Origin: Xanthomonas sp. CFBP 8443
Lineage (GTDB): Bacteria; Pseudomonadota; Gammaproteobacteria; Xanthomonadales; Xanthomonadaceae
Reading direction: 5' to 3'
Length of the DNA: 64,000 nt
NCBI RefSeq assembly: GCF_025666195.1
Contig: NZ_CP102592.1
Span: 4,216,001 to 4,280,000, forward strand
Positions 26,768 to 34,919 of the stretch are shown here, one piece after another. The notes beneath the pieces were generated by a model. It saw only the letters and a program-made list of their open reading frames with translations, was not told the DNA's origin and made no database searches. The position numbers and the translations under genes were made by a program. How positions within the stretch are numbered: position 1 is the stretch's first letter; each line of letters starts with the position of its first letter.

Positions 26768-27607
26768 ATGACTTATTGCGTAGGCATCGAAGTGGACGAA
26801 GGCCTGATCTTCGCCGCAGACACGCGCACCAACGCTTCGCTGGACGACGTACGCGTGCATCGCAAGCTGCATGTGTTCGAGTATCCGGGCCAGGCGGTCT
26901 TCGTGCTGATGTCGGCCGGCAACCTGGCCACCACCCAGCTGGCGATCTCCAAGCTGCAGCGCGACGCCGACGATCCGGACGCGCCGCGCAGCCTGCGCTC
27001 GTTCCGACACCTGTTCGAGGTCGCCGAGTACGTCGGCGAGGTGCTGGTCTCCAGCCAGGTCAAGCTGTCCGACCAGTCCCAGCACAGCGGGGTCAGCGTG
27101 CAGTCCACGCTGATCCTGGGCGGGCAGATCGCCGGCGAGCGGCCGGGGCTGTACATGATCTATCCGCTGGGCAACGCGATCGCCACCTCGCCGGAGACGC
27201 CGTATCTGCAGATCGGCGAGTCCAAGTACGGCAAGCCGATCCTGGACCGCATCATCCGTCCGGAGATGCAGCTGGAGGACGCCGCGCGCACCGCGCTGGT
27301 GTCGCTGGATTCCACCATCCGCTCCAACCTGTCGGTCGGCATGCCGATCGACCTGGCGCTGATCCGCCGCAACGACCTGCGCGTGACCCAGCGCCTGCGC
27401 CTGGAAGCGGACACCCCGCTGTACTCGGAAATCCACGACACCTGGTCGCGCAAGCTGGAGAACGCGGTACGCACGCTGCCGCGCTTCCCCTGGGAACCGG
27501 CGCTGACCACCGAAAGCGAAACCGACAACCGCGGCGCCCTGCCACCGCTACCCCCGCGCCGCGTACCGGCCAGGCGCGACCCGGAAGACCAGTCGTCCCA
27601 GCAGTGA
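26768..27607 (+). CDS. Anbu-type proteasome-like peptidase
   Basis: 279 residues. The N-terminus MTYCVGIEVDEGLIFAADTR is that of Anbu, the bacterial relative of proteasome beta subunits and HslV, with Thr2 as the expected nucleophile, D17-equivalent in AADTRTN and a lysine near residue 33. Known Anbu forms open helical rings, and its substrates are not known. The C-terminal 40 residues are Pro/Arg-rich and look disordered. The usual Anbu companions (alpha-E, transglutaminase-like and ATP-grasp genes) are not here. Neighbours are folK and a sensor kinase, which say nothing about function. Confidence 0.9.
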   Translation: MTYCVGIEVDEGLIFAADTRTNASLDDVRVHRKLHVFEYPGQAVFVLMSAGNLATTQLAISKLQRDADDPDAPRSLRSFRHLFEVAEYVGEVLVSSQVKLSDQSQHSGVSVQSTLILGGQIAGERPGLYMIYPLGNAIATSPETPYLQIGESKYGKPILDRIIRPEMQLEDAARTALVSLDSTIRSNLSVGMPIDLALIRRNDLRVTQRLRLEADTPLYSEIHDTWSRKLENAVRTLPRFPWEPALTTESETDNRGALPPLPPRRVPARRDPEDQSSQQ

Positions 27608-27608
27608 A

Positions 27609-27640
27609 GCTGGGATTGGGAAGTCGGGATTGGGGATTCG
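27609..27640. repeat. G-rich array of GGGATTG-like units, left arm
   Basis: A 32-base stretch of degenerate 7-bp GGGATTG units begins two bases after the Anbu stop. It pairs, with a handful of mismatches, to the inverted arm at 27729-27760. Confidence 0.82.
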
Positions 27641-27728
27641 CAAAAGCGGCGTCCAGGCGTCTGATCGCCCGCGCTGAAGCGCTTTACCTTGCGTGCAACG
27701 GTGGTGTCGTTGTCGCTGTTGCCTGAAA

Positions 27729-27760
27729 CGAATCCCGACTCCCCAATCCCGAATCCCAGC
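27729..27760. repeat. Array of CAATCCC-like units, right arm
   Basis: The reverse complement of this 32-base arm begins and ends with the same bases as the left arm (GCTGGGATT...GGATTCG). It ends four bases before the stop of the convergent kinase gene. The 88 bases between the arms show no gene. Confidence 0.82.
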
Positions 27761-27763
27761 TCT

Positions 27764-29278
27764 TCAGCCACTCTCCAACGCATGCGCCACCGCGCGGAAC
27801 ACGCGCTGCATCTCCAGCGGCTTGCGCAGCACGTGCACGGCGATGTCCTGCGGGAAGTGGTCGCGCTGCAGCGCGGTGCCGGCGTCCTCCAGCACGATCG
27901 CCGGGCCGCGGTAGTCCATGTCCTGCAGCGCCAGCAGCAGGCTCACCGCCGACAGCAGGATGATGTCGCTGTCCACGATCACCAGGTCCGGCATGCCGTG
28001 TTCGCGCACCTCGCGCAGCGCCGCGGCGCCGTCGGAGGCCGGCTGCGGCCGGTAGCCCTGGCTGGACAAGGCGTTGCCGAGCAGCGACAGGCGCGTGGCC
28101 TCGCCGTCGACCAGCAGCACGCGCTGGCCCTTGCCCATCGGGATCGTCGGTTCCGGCTCGGCCGACGGCGCGTGGCCGCGCACCGGGATCAGCAACTCGA
28201 AGCACGTGCCCTCGCCCGGAGTGCTGTCCACGGCGATGCTGCCGCCGTAGCTCTCGACGATGCGCTTGCACGAGATCAGGCCCAGGCCGGTGCCGTCGGG
28301 CTTGGTGGTGAAGAACGGGCTGAACAGGCGCGCCTGGGTCTCCGCATCCATGCCCTGGCCGTCGTCGCGAACCAGGAGCCGTACCTGCTCGCTGCCGTCG
28401 GCGCCGATCGCCGGCGCCGCCGAAAACACCAGCGTGCCGCCGCCAGGCATCGCCTGGATCGCGTTCAGGCCGAGGTTGAGCAGGCATTGCTGCAGCTCGG
28501 TGTAGTTGGCCTCGATCGACAACTCGGCGTCGGCCACCTCCACCTGCAGGCTCACCCGCTCGGGCAGGCTGCTCTTGAGCAGCATCTGCACCGCCTGGAA
28601 CAGACCGGCGATGGACACGCGCTCGCTGGGCTTGCGCGAGCCGCGCACGAACGACAGCATCGACTCGGCCATCTCGTGGCCGCGCCGGCCGCACTCGGCG
28701 ATGACCTCGGCCAGGTGCCGCAGTTGCGGATCGTCGCTGCGCCCGATGATCAGTTCCGGCACGATCAGCAGCGGCTGCAGGATGTTGCGCAGGTCGTGGC
28801 TGAGGCCGGCGGCCAGCATCGCCAGGCTCTCCAGCCGCTGCGCGCGCATCAGCTCGCCTTCCACCCGCTGCCGCTCGCGCTCGGTGCGCGCCTCGCGGAT
28901 CGCGCGCGCCACCGCCGACGGCAGCCGGGTCGGGTTGTGCTTGATGATGTAGTCGTTGGCGCCGTCGCGCAGCGCCTCCACCGCGGTCTCCTCGCCGATC
29001 GTGCCGGAGACGAAGATGAAGGGCACCGCGTTGCCATGCTCGCGCAGCACCCGCAGCGCCTGGTGCCCGGAGAATCCCGGCATGCTCAGGTCCGACAGCA
29101 CGATGTCCGGCGCGAACTCGTGCAGCGCCTCGCGCAGCGCGGACTCGCCTTCCACGCGGCGGAAGGTCGCCTCCAGGCCGGCGTCCAGCAGTTGGTCGGA
29201 CAGCAGCTCGGCGTCTTCCGGCGAATCCTCGACCATCAGGATCCGGATCGGTCCGAGCTTGGTGCCGGTCGTGGGCAT
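27764..29278 (-). CDS. Hybrid sensor kinase, REC-HisKA-HATPase-REC
   Basis: 504 residues, no membrane segment, so cytoplasmic. An N-terminal receiver (about 11-130) has IVLSDLSMPG with the phospho-accepting aspartate near 60. The HisKA region has GLSHDLRNILQPL near 157-169 with the histidine. The HATPase has LLNLGLNAIQAM near 264, DDGQGMD near 300 and GTGLGL near 322. A second receiver (about 383-500) has LVIVDSDI and the conserved lysine in RKPLE, but its acidic pocket is VDGE instead of the usual VDDE, so it may be weaker. It follows the lone receiver gene by six bases, so the three signalling genes form one transcript. Confidence 0.9.
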   Translation of the reverse strand: MPTTGTKLGPIRILMVEDSPEDAELLSDQLLDAGLEATFRRVEGESALREALHEFAPDIVLSDLSMPGFSGHQALRVLREHGNAVPFIFVSGTIGEETAVEALRDGANDYIIKHNPTRLPSAVARAIREARTERERQRVEGELMRAQRLESLAMLAAGLSHDLRNILQPLLIVPELIIGRSDDPQLRHLAEVIAECGRRGHEMAESMLSFVRGSRKPSERVSIAGLFQAVQMLLKSSLPERVSLQVEVADAELSIEANYTELQQCLLNLGLNAIQAMPGGGTLVFSAAPAIGADGSEQVRLLVRDDGQGMDAETQARLFSPFFTTKPDGTGLGLISCKRIVESYGGSIAVDSTPGEGTCFELLIPVRGHAPSAEPEPTIPMGKGQRVLLVDGEATRLSLLGNALSSQGYRPQPASDGAAALREVREHGMPDLVIVDSDIILLSAVSLLLALQDMDYRGPAIVLEDAGTALQRDHFPQDIAVHVLRKPLEMQRVFRAVAHALESG

Positions 29279-29284
29279 GTGCGC

Positions 29285-29725
29285 TTACTCTTTTTCCGGC
29301 GCCTGGTTGATCACCGCCCAGAACGTGCCCAGGGTCTTCACCGCAGTGAAGAACTGGTCCACGTCCACCGGCTTGACCACGTAGGCATTGACGCCCAGAT
29401 CCCAGCTGCGCGCCAGGTCGCTTTCCTCGCGCGAGGACGACAGGATCACCACCGGCAGTCGCTTGAGCGACTCGTCGGTGCGCACCAGCTTCAGCACTTC
29501 CAGCCCGTCCATGCGCGGCATCTTGATGTCCAGCAGCAACACGGCGGGCAGGCCTTCCTCGCGGTCGGCGTAGGCGCCGCGACGCAGCAGGTAGTCCATC
29601 GCCTCCACGCCGTCCTCGACGTGGACGATGGGGTTGGCCAGGCGCGCGTCGCGCAGCGCATCGACCGCCATTTCGGCATCGGCGGGGCTGTCTTCGGCAA
29701 GCAGGATGGTGCGGATGGCGGTCAT
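29285..29725 (-). CDS. Single-domain response regulator (Rcp1-like receiver)
   Basis: 146 residues, one receiver and no output domain. TILLAEDSPADAEMA near 6-20 carries the acidic pair, VLLLDIKMPRMDG near 63-75 the phospho-acceptor, and YVVKPVDVDQF near 116 the conserved lysine. The longer loop (LLRRGAYADREEG) after the third helix is typical of Rcp1-type regulators that serve phytochrome-like or PAS kinases. Its ATG overlaps the upstream kinase stop as ATGA. Confidence 0.93.
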   Translation of the reverse strand: MTAIRTILLAEDSPADAEMAVDALRDARLANPIVHVEDGVEAMDYLLRRGAYADREEGLPAVLLLDIKMPRMDGLEVLKLVRTDESLKRLPVVILSSSREESDLARSWDLGVNAYVVKPVDVDQFFTAVKTLGTFWAVINQAPEKE

Positions 29726-31584
29726 GCGGTCAACTCGTTGGTGGGCGCTTCGAGCGCGGGGGGTAAGACGAAATGGAAGGTCGCGCCCTGTTCCGGCGCC
29801 GCATCGGCCCAGATATGGCCGCCATGGCGGCTCAGCACGCGGCGCACGCTGGCCAGGCCGATGCCGGTGCCGCTGTACTCGCTGGCCTTGTGCAGGCGCT
29901 GGAACACGCCGAACAGCTTGGCGGCGTAGGCCATGTCGAAGCCGGCGCCATTGTCGCGCACGGTGAAGTGGTGGCTGCCGTCGGCCTGCAGCTGGTAGCC
30001 GACTTCGATTACCGCGACCTCGCGCTTGGCGCTGTACTTGACCGCGTTGCCGAGCAGGTTCAACCACAGCTGGCGCATCATGTTCTCGTCGGCGACCAGG
30101 ATCGGCAACGGGCTGACGTTCCACTCGATGCGGTGGCCGCTGCCGGCGTTGTCGGACTGGAAGTTGGAATCCAGCACCGCGCGCGTCTCCGCCACCAGCG
30201 ACTGCATGTCCACCGCCTGCAGGCGCAGCGCGCTGCGGCCCAGCCGCGAGTAGACCAGCAGGTCGTCGATCAGCGAGGCCATGCGCCGCGCCGAGGTGCC
30301 GATCACTTCCAGGTAGTGGCGGCTCTTCTCGTCGGCGGCGTCGCCGAGGTGGCGCGCCAGCTTATCGGCGAAGCCGGCGACATGCCGCAGCGGCGCGCGC
30401 AGATCGTGCGAGACCGAGTAGCTGAAGGCTTCCAGTTCGCGGTTGACCTCCGAGATCTGCTCCACCTTGCCCTCGAGCTGCCGGTTCAGGATCTGGATGC
30501 GCTGCTGGCTGGCCTTCTGCAGGCTGATGTCGCTGACCGTCATCAGCACGACTTCGTCGTCGCTGTCCGGCAGCGGCATGCGCCGCGCGTTCAGCAGCAT
30601 GGTGCGGACGACGCCGTCGGCGCCGGCCTGCTCGTGTTCGAAGTCCCACAGCTCGCGTCCGCGCAACAGCACGTCGGCCAGGCGCTGGCGCACGATGGGG
30701 TCCTGCCAGGCGCCATCGCCGACGTCGTCGAGCATCTTCGGCGCCCGCTCCGGGTCCAGCCCGTACAGTTCGCCGAAGGCCGCGTTGTACATCATCATGC
30801 GCTGCGTGCCGTCGAGCAGCACGATCGGCTCGCGCACCGTCTGCAGCACCGCGGCGGCGCGGGCATTGGCGCGCAACAGGTGCCGCTCCGCGTCCAGGCG
30901 CCGGCCGATCTGCCGCTGCAGCAGCCAGATCACCAGGGCCAGCAGCAGCAGCTGCACGCTCAGCGAGACCCAACTGATCACCGAGGTCAGCGTGCGCCGC
31001 CCTTCGGCATCGGCGGTGCGTTCGGCCAGCAGCGCGTCCTCGCGCTGCTGCAGTTCGGCGATCAGGCCACGGACCGGATTGTCCGCGGTCATCTCCTGGA
31101 TCAATGCACGCGCCTGCTCCGGGTCGCGGTTCTGCGCGATGCGCACGGCCAGCAGGCCGCGGCGTTCCAGGGTGCTCTGCAAGCGGCCGATGCGCACCTG
31201 CTGATCGGGGTTGTCGCGGGTCAGGTCGACCAGGCGCGCGATGGTCGGCGCGATCGCGGCACGCGACTCGGCGAAGCGCACGCGCAGGATCGGCGACTCG
31301 ACCGCGTGCGACATCGCCATCGCCGCCGACTCCATGTCGCGCATGTGCGCCTCCAGACCGCGCAGCGTCGCCGTGACTTCCTGGCTGTGGCCGACCCAAT
31401 CGGCCGCACGCAGGGTGCTGTCGCTCATCTGCCGCAACAGCAACGAAGGCAGGATCACGATCAAGACCACCGCCAACGCCAGCAGCGGCAAACGCCAGCG
31501 GTCCCATGCATCATGTTTTGCGGTGATCTGCATACCTGTTCGTGCGAAATTGGAAACGACAGCGGCACCGAGGGGCGGCAGCAT
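29722..31584 (-). CDS. Membrane sensor histidine kinase with CHASE3-like and PAS domains
   Basis: 620 residues from the ATG at 31584, which has AGGA seven bases upstream. A later ATG at 31533 has a poorer signal but begins closer to the membrane helix. The first hydrophobic segment is near 31-50 (LPLLALAVVLIVILPSLLL) and the second near 203-223, framing a helical periplasmic region of about 150 residues that resembles CHASE3. A PAS domain spans about 240-365, then YSVSHDLRAPLRH near 388 with the histidine, LWLNLLGNAVKYSA (N box), DNGAGFDM and GTGIGL. No receiver is attached. The overlapping gene downstream supplies one. Confidence 0.9.
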   Translation of the reverse strand: MLPPLGAAVVSNFARTGMQITAKHDAWDRWRLPLLALAVVLIVILPSLLLRQMSDSTLRAADWVGHSQEVTATLRGLEAHMRDMESAAMAMSHAVESPILRVRFAESRAAIAPTIARLVDLTRDNPDQQVRIGRLQSTLERRGLLAVRIAQNRDPEQARALIQEMTADNPVRGLIAELQQREDALLAERTADAEGRRTLTSVISWVSLSVQLLLLALVIWLLQRQIGRRLDAERHLLRANARAAAVLQTVREPIVLLDGTQRMMMYNAAFGELYGLDPERAPKMLDDVGDGAWQDPIVRQRLADVLLRGRELWDFEHEQAGADGVVRTMLLNARRMPLPDSDDEVVLMTVSDISLQKASQQRIQILNRQLEGKVEQISEVNRELEAFSYSVSHDLRAPLRHVAGFADKLARHLGDAADEKSRHYLEVIGTSARRMASLIDDLLVYSRLGRSALRLQAVDMQSLVAETRAVLDSNFQSDNAGSGHRIEWNVSPLPILVADENMMRQLWLNLLGNAVKYSAKREVAVIEVGYQLQADGSHHFTVRDNGAGFDMAYAAKLFGVFQRLHKASEYSGTGIGLASVRRVLSRHGGHIWADAAPEQGATFHFVLPPALEAPTNELTA

Positions 31585-31677
31585 CGCCGCGTCCTATGGT
31601 CCCGGATGAATGGCTCAGGCATTGCGTAGCGCCCCACCGCGCCGCCTGAATACGACTTTATCTTAATGCCCGGAAAC

Positions 31678-31704
31678 AAAAAACGGGCGGCTGCGAGCCG
31701 CCCG
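31678..31704 (-). terminator. Intrinsic terminator of the 31732-32106 gene
   Basis: Read leftward, CGGGCGGCT and AGCCGCCCG form a 9-bp stem with a 3-base loop followed by TTTTTT. Confidence 0.9.
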
Positions 31705-31731
31705 TGGTCGACGCCGATGTGCCGCAGGCAA

Positions 31732-32106
31732 TCAGGGTCGGCGCGCCGCGGCCGGCAGCGCGCGGGCGCTGGCCCCGGTGGTCGCGCCGATCAGCGTCCA
31801 CGACGGCATCCCGGCCCGCACCAGCAGGAAATCGGCATGGCTGCGCAGGCGCGCGCGCTCGGCCTGGGTCAGGTCGGTCTCCAGGCCCTGCATCAGCCTG
31901 GTGAAGGCCGGCCAGAATCCGGCATCGTCGTGGAAGGTGGCCAGCAGCATGCCGAGCTGCGATTCCAGCTGGCGCATGGCCAAGGTCAATGAAGACGGCC
32001 GCAGCGGCAGCTCGGCCGAGGAAGACATGTCCACCGCGCCGACGGCTGCGGTCTGCGACGCCGCGTGCGCGTGACTGGGCGCGGCATGGGAGTAAGCATC
32101 CAACAT
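31732..32106 (-). CDS. Hypothetical protein
   Basis: 124 residues from the ATG at 32106, preceded by AGGCGA at a good distance. An in-frame ATG at 32130 lacks such a signal. I do not recognise the family. The middle (LTLAMRQLESQLGMLLATF, about 40-58, then FWPAFTRLMQGLETDLTQAERARL) looks like two amphipathic helices. There is no signal peptide or membrane segment, and the N-terminus is His/Ala-rich. A strong terminator follows, so it is a real single-gene transcript. Confidence 0.65.
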   Translation of the reverse strand: MLDAYSHAAPSHAHAASQTAAVGAVDMSSSAELPLRPSSLTLAMRQLESQLGMLLATFHDDAGFWPAFTRLMQGLETDLTQAERARLRSHADFLLVRAGMPSWTLIGATTGASARALPAAARRP

Positions 32107-32207
32107 AGCGATTCGCCTGGTAGCCAACATGGCTTGATGATCGCTGAATGCATGTCAATACGATGCGAAACGGTGCAAATAATAGAGGCCATGCACCGGC
32201 GTGGCGC

Positions 32208-32236
32208 AAAAAAAACGCACCCCGAAGGGTGCGTTT
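32208..32236 (-). terminator. Intrinsic terminator of the BON gene
   Basis: Read leftward, ACGCACCC-TTCG-GGGTGCGT is followed by a run of T. The TTCG tetraloop adds stability. Read rightward, the stem is followed by only three T. Confidence 0.9.
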
Positions 32237-32300
32237 CTCCTACTGCGGCATGCTGGGCGCGCCTCGTCTCGCGCCCCGCATCCGCGGTGATCGCGACGGA

Positions 32301-32690
32301 TCAGTGCTTGGCGGCGCCAGTCACTTTCAGGCCGGAAGCGTCGACCTTCTTGACCCCGTCTATCATCTTGGTGACCGACACCGCCTTGTCGCGCTGGGTC
32401 TTGTTCTCGACCGCACCGGACAGCTTGACCGTGCCGTTCATCGTCTCGACCTTGATGTCGGTACCGGAGACGTCCTTGGTCGCGAGCAGATCGGCCTTCA
32501 CCTTGGTGGTGATCCAGGTGTCGGTGACCGGCTCCTTGGAATCGTGCTTCATGCCGTCGCCGTGGGCCATGGCGTCATGGTCCTTGCTGGCGGCGGTCGG
32601 CGGATCGACGGCGAGCGCCTGGCCCGCGGCCAGGGTCAGACCGAATGCGAGTGCAGCGCTGAGCAGCGTGGGTGACGTGAACTTTTTCAT
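32301..32690 (-). CDS. Exported BON-domain protein
   Basis: 129 residues from the ATG at 32690, which has an ideal GGAGGA six bases upstream. The signal peptide (MKKF, then a hydrophobic run to ALA near residue 27) is followed by a short acidic/His-rich linker and one BON domain (about 55-125) with ITTKVKADLLATKDVSG and GTVKLSGAVENKTQRDKA. BON domains, as in OsmY, bind membranes and are linked to envelope stress. The divergent oxidoreductase gene starts 159 bases away. Confidence 0.9.
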   Translation of the reverse strand: MKKFTSPTLLSAALAFGLTLAAGQALAVDPPTAASKDHDAMAHGDGMKHDSKEPVTDTWITTKVKADLLATKDVSGTDIKVETMNGTVKLSGAVENKTQRDKAVSVTKMIDGVKKVDASGLKVTGAAKH

Positions 32691-32848
32691 GATGTCCTCC
32701 TCCCTTGAAGGTGTGTGGCGCAGTCTCTGCAAGACCGCGTACAGGCGACGTGACCGGCGAATGCCGACAGCGTGAAAGGCGTGCACGCGACGTGAAGGCG
32801 GTTGCCCGGATACTGGCGGCCTCTTCGTTACGGGTATCTGCCGCTGTC

Positions 32849-33892
32849 ATGGACCAGCCCTTCAATCTCGCCCTGCTCGGCTACGGCTTCGTCGGCCGCG
32901 TGTTCCATGCGCCGCTGATCGCGCACACGCCCGGTCTGCGCCTGCACACCATCGTGTCCAGCCGCCATGACGAAGCCGCCGCGGCCTATCCGCAGGCCCG
33001 CATCGTCGCCGACGCGCAGCAGGCCTTCGCCGACCCGCAGATCGATGCGGTGGTGGTCGCCACGCCCAACCAGACCCATGCGCCGCTGGCGCTCGCGGCA
33101 CTGGCCCAGGGCAAGCACGTGCTGGTGGACAAGCCGTTCACCCTGGACGTGGACCAGGCGCAGCAGGTGCTCGCGCAGGCGCAGCGCGCTGGGCGCATCG
33201 TCAGCGTGTTCCAGAACCGGCGCTGGGACGGCGACTTCCTCACCGTGCGCGGGCTATTGGATGCGGGCACGCTGGGCGAGGTCGCCGAATTCCATTCGCA
33301 CTTCGATCGCCACCGCCCGCAGGTCGGCGACCGCTGGCGCGAGCATGCGCTGCCCGGCTCGGGGCTGTGGTTCGACCTGGGGCCGCATCTGCTCGACCAG
33401 GCCCTGCAGCTGTTCGGCTTGCCCGAGGCGATCCAGGCCGACCTGGCGCAGCAGCGCCATGGCGCGCAGGCCACCGACTACTTCCATGCCGTGCTGCGCT
33501 ACCCGCGGCTGCGCGCGGTGCTGCATGCCGGCTCGCTGGTCGCGGCGAACGGGCCGCGCTTCGCCGTGCATGGCGAGCGCGGCAGCTACGTCAAGCACGG
33601 CCTGGACACGCAGGAGGCGCAGCTGCGCGCCGGGCTCACCCCGGCCACGCCGCAGTGGGGCGAAGACCCGGTCGCCGGCCAGCTGACCCTGGTCGGCGCC
33701 GACGGCAGCGCCAGCGCGCAGGCGCTGCCGACGCAGCGCGGCGACTACCGCCACTGCTATGCCGGCTTCCGCGAGGCGATGGCCGGGCGCGCGCCCGCGC
33801 CCGTGGATGCGGCGCAGGCGCTGGCGGTGATGCGGCTGTTGGAACTCGGCCAGCGCAGCGCCGCCGAAGGCCGCACGCTGGCGCTGGACTGA
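32849..33892 (+). CDS. Gfo/Idh/MocA-family oxidoreductase
   Basis: 347 residues. The NAD(P) site LLGYGFVGRVFHAPLI is at 9-24. VDKPFTLDV near 94 holds the conserved lysine-proline of the family (usually EKP). SGLWFDLGPHLLDQALQLFG near 171-190 carries the histidine of the active site. The pattern resembles YdgJ/IolW-type scyllo-inositol dehydrogenases, but the substrate cannot be set from sequence. The Shine-Dalgarno before 32849 is weak, and the start is chosen from the family N-terminus. Confidence 0.88.
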   Translation: MDQPFNLALLGYGFVGRVFHAPLIAHTPGLRLHTIVSSRHDEAAAAYPQARIVADAQQAFADPQIDAVVVATPNQTHAPLALAALAQGKHVLVDKPFTLDVDQAQQVLAQAQRAGRIVSVFQNRRWDGDFLTVRGLLDAGTLGEVAEFHSHFDRHRPQVGDRWREHALPGSGLWFDLGPHLLDQALQLFGLPEAIQADLAQQRHGAQATDYFHAVLRYPRLRAVLHAGSLVAANGPRFAVHGERGSYVKHGLDTQEAQLRAGLTPATPQWGEDPVAGQLTLVGADGSASAQALPTQRGDYRHCYAGFREAMAGRAPAPVDAAQALAVMRLLELGQRSAAEGRTLALD

Positions 33893-33905
33893 CGCGCGCG
33901 GCGGC

Positions 33906-34850
33906 CTATTGCGCGGCGACCGGACCGGACGGCGGCACGCTGGGCGTTTCGTGCTTGATCGCGTGCCCGCCGAACTGGTTGCGCATCGCCGCCAGCAGCT
34001 TGTCGGTGAACGAATCGGTATCGCGCGAACGCAGCCGCTCCAGCAACGACAGGGTGATCACCGGCGCGGGCACGTTGAGGTCGATCGCTTCGGCCACGGT
34101 CCAGCGGCCTTCGCCGGAATCCTCCACGTACGGAGCGATGCCGGCCAGGTCCGGGTTGCTGCCCAGCGCGTCGGAACACAGGTCCAGCAGCCACGAACGC
34201 ACCACGCTGCCCTGGCGCCAGACCTCGGCGACCTGGTGCAGGTCCAGATCGAATTCCTGCTTGCGCCCCATCAGCGCGAAGCCTTCGGCGTAGGCCTGCA
34301 TCATTCCGTACTCGATGCCGTTGTGGACCATCTTGGTGAAGTGGCCGGCACCGCTGGGACCGACCCGTCCCCAACCGGCGTCGGCGGCCGGCGCCAGCGT
34401 GGCGAACACCGGGTCGAGCCGGCTCACCGCCGCTTCGTCGCCGCCGATCATCAGGCTGTAGCCTTCCTTCAGGCCCCACACGCCGCCGCTGGTGCCGCAA
34501 TCGACGTAGCCGATGCCGTGCGCGGCCAGCTCGACGGCGCGGCGCATCGAATCCTTGTAGTACGAGTTGCCGCCGTCCACGATCACGTCGCCCTTGCCCA
34601 GCAACGGCAGCAGCACGGCCAGGGTGTCGTCGACGATCTTGCCCGCCGGCACCATCAGCCACACCGCGCGCGGCGCCGGCAATGCCGCGATCAGTGCGGC
34701 CATCGTCTCCACGGTCTCCACGCCGCGCTGCTGCGCCGCACTGCGCGCCGCCTCGCCCAGGTCGAAACCGACCACCCGGTGGCCGCCACGCACCAGCCGC
34801 TCGGCCATGTTGGCGCCCATGCGGCCCAACCCTAAAAGTCCCAGATCCAT
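33906..34850 (-). CDS. gnd: 6-phosphogluconate dehydrogenase, short decarboxylating type
   Basis: 314 residues, the short GntZ/YqeC-like form and not the 470-residue E. coli type. GLLGLGRMGANMAERL at 4-19 is the coenzyme site, DGGNSYYKDSMRR near 91-103 binds substrate, and GAGHFTKMVHNGIEYGMMQA near 166-185 has the catalytic lysine and the N-x2-E pair. It converts 6-phosphogluconate to ribulose-5-phosphate with NAD(P)H. AGGAA eight bases upstream of the ATG supports the start. It converges with the oxidoreductase gene, with 13 bases between them. Confidence 0.93.
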   Translation of the reverse strand: MDLGLLGLGRMGANMAERLVRGGHRVVGFDLGEAARSAAQQRGVETVETMAALIAALPAPRAVWLMVPAGKIVDDTLAVLLPLLGKGDVIVDGGNSYYKDSMRRAVELAAHGIGYVDCGTSGGVWGLKEGYSLMIGGDEAAVSRLDPVFATLAPAADAGWGRVGPSGAGHFTKMVHNGIEYGMMQAYAEGFALMGRKQEFDLDLHQVAEVWRQGSVVRSWLLDLCSDALGSNPDLAGIAPYVEDSGEGRWTVAEAIDLNVPAPVITLSLLERLRSRDTDSFTDKLLAAMRNQFGGHAIKHETPSVPPSGPVAAQ

Positions 34851-34919
34851 GCGTCGTTCCTAGCTCGAAGTGAGGGCCATTAGGGTCGCACGAAGCGGCG
34901 CCGGCGGCGTGACGCGCAG

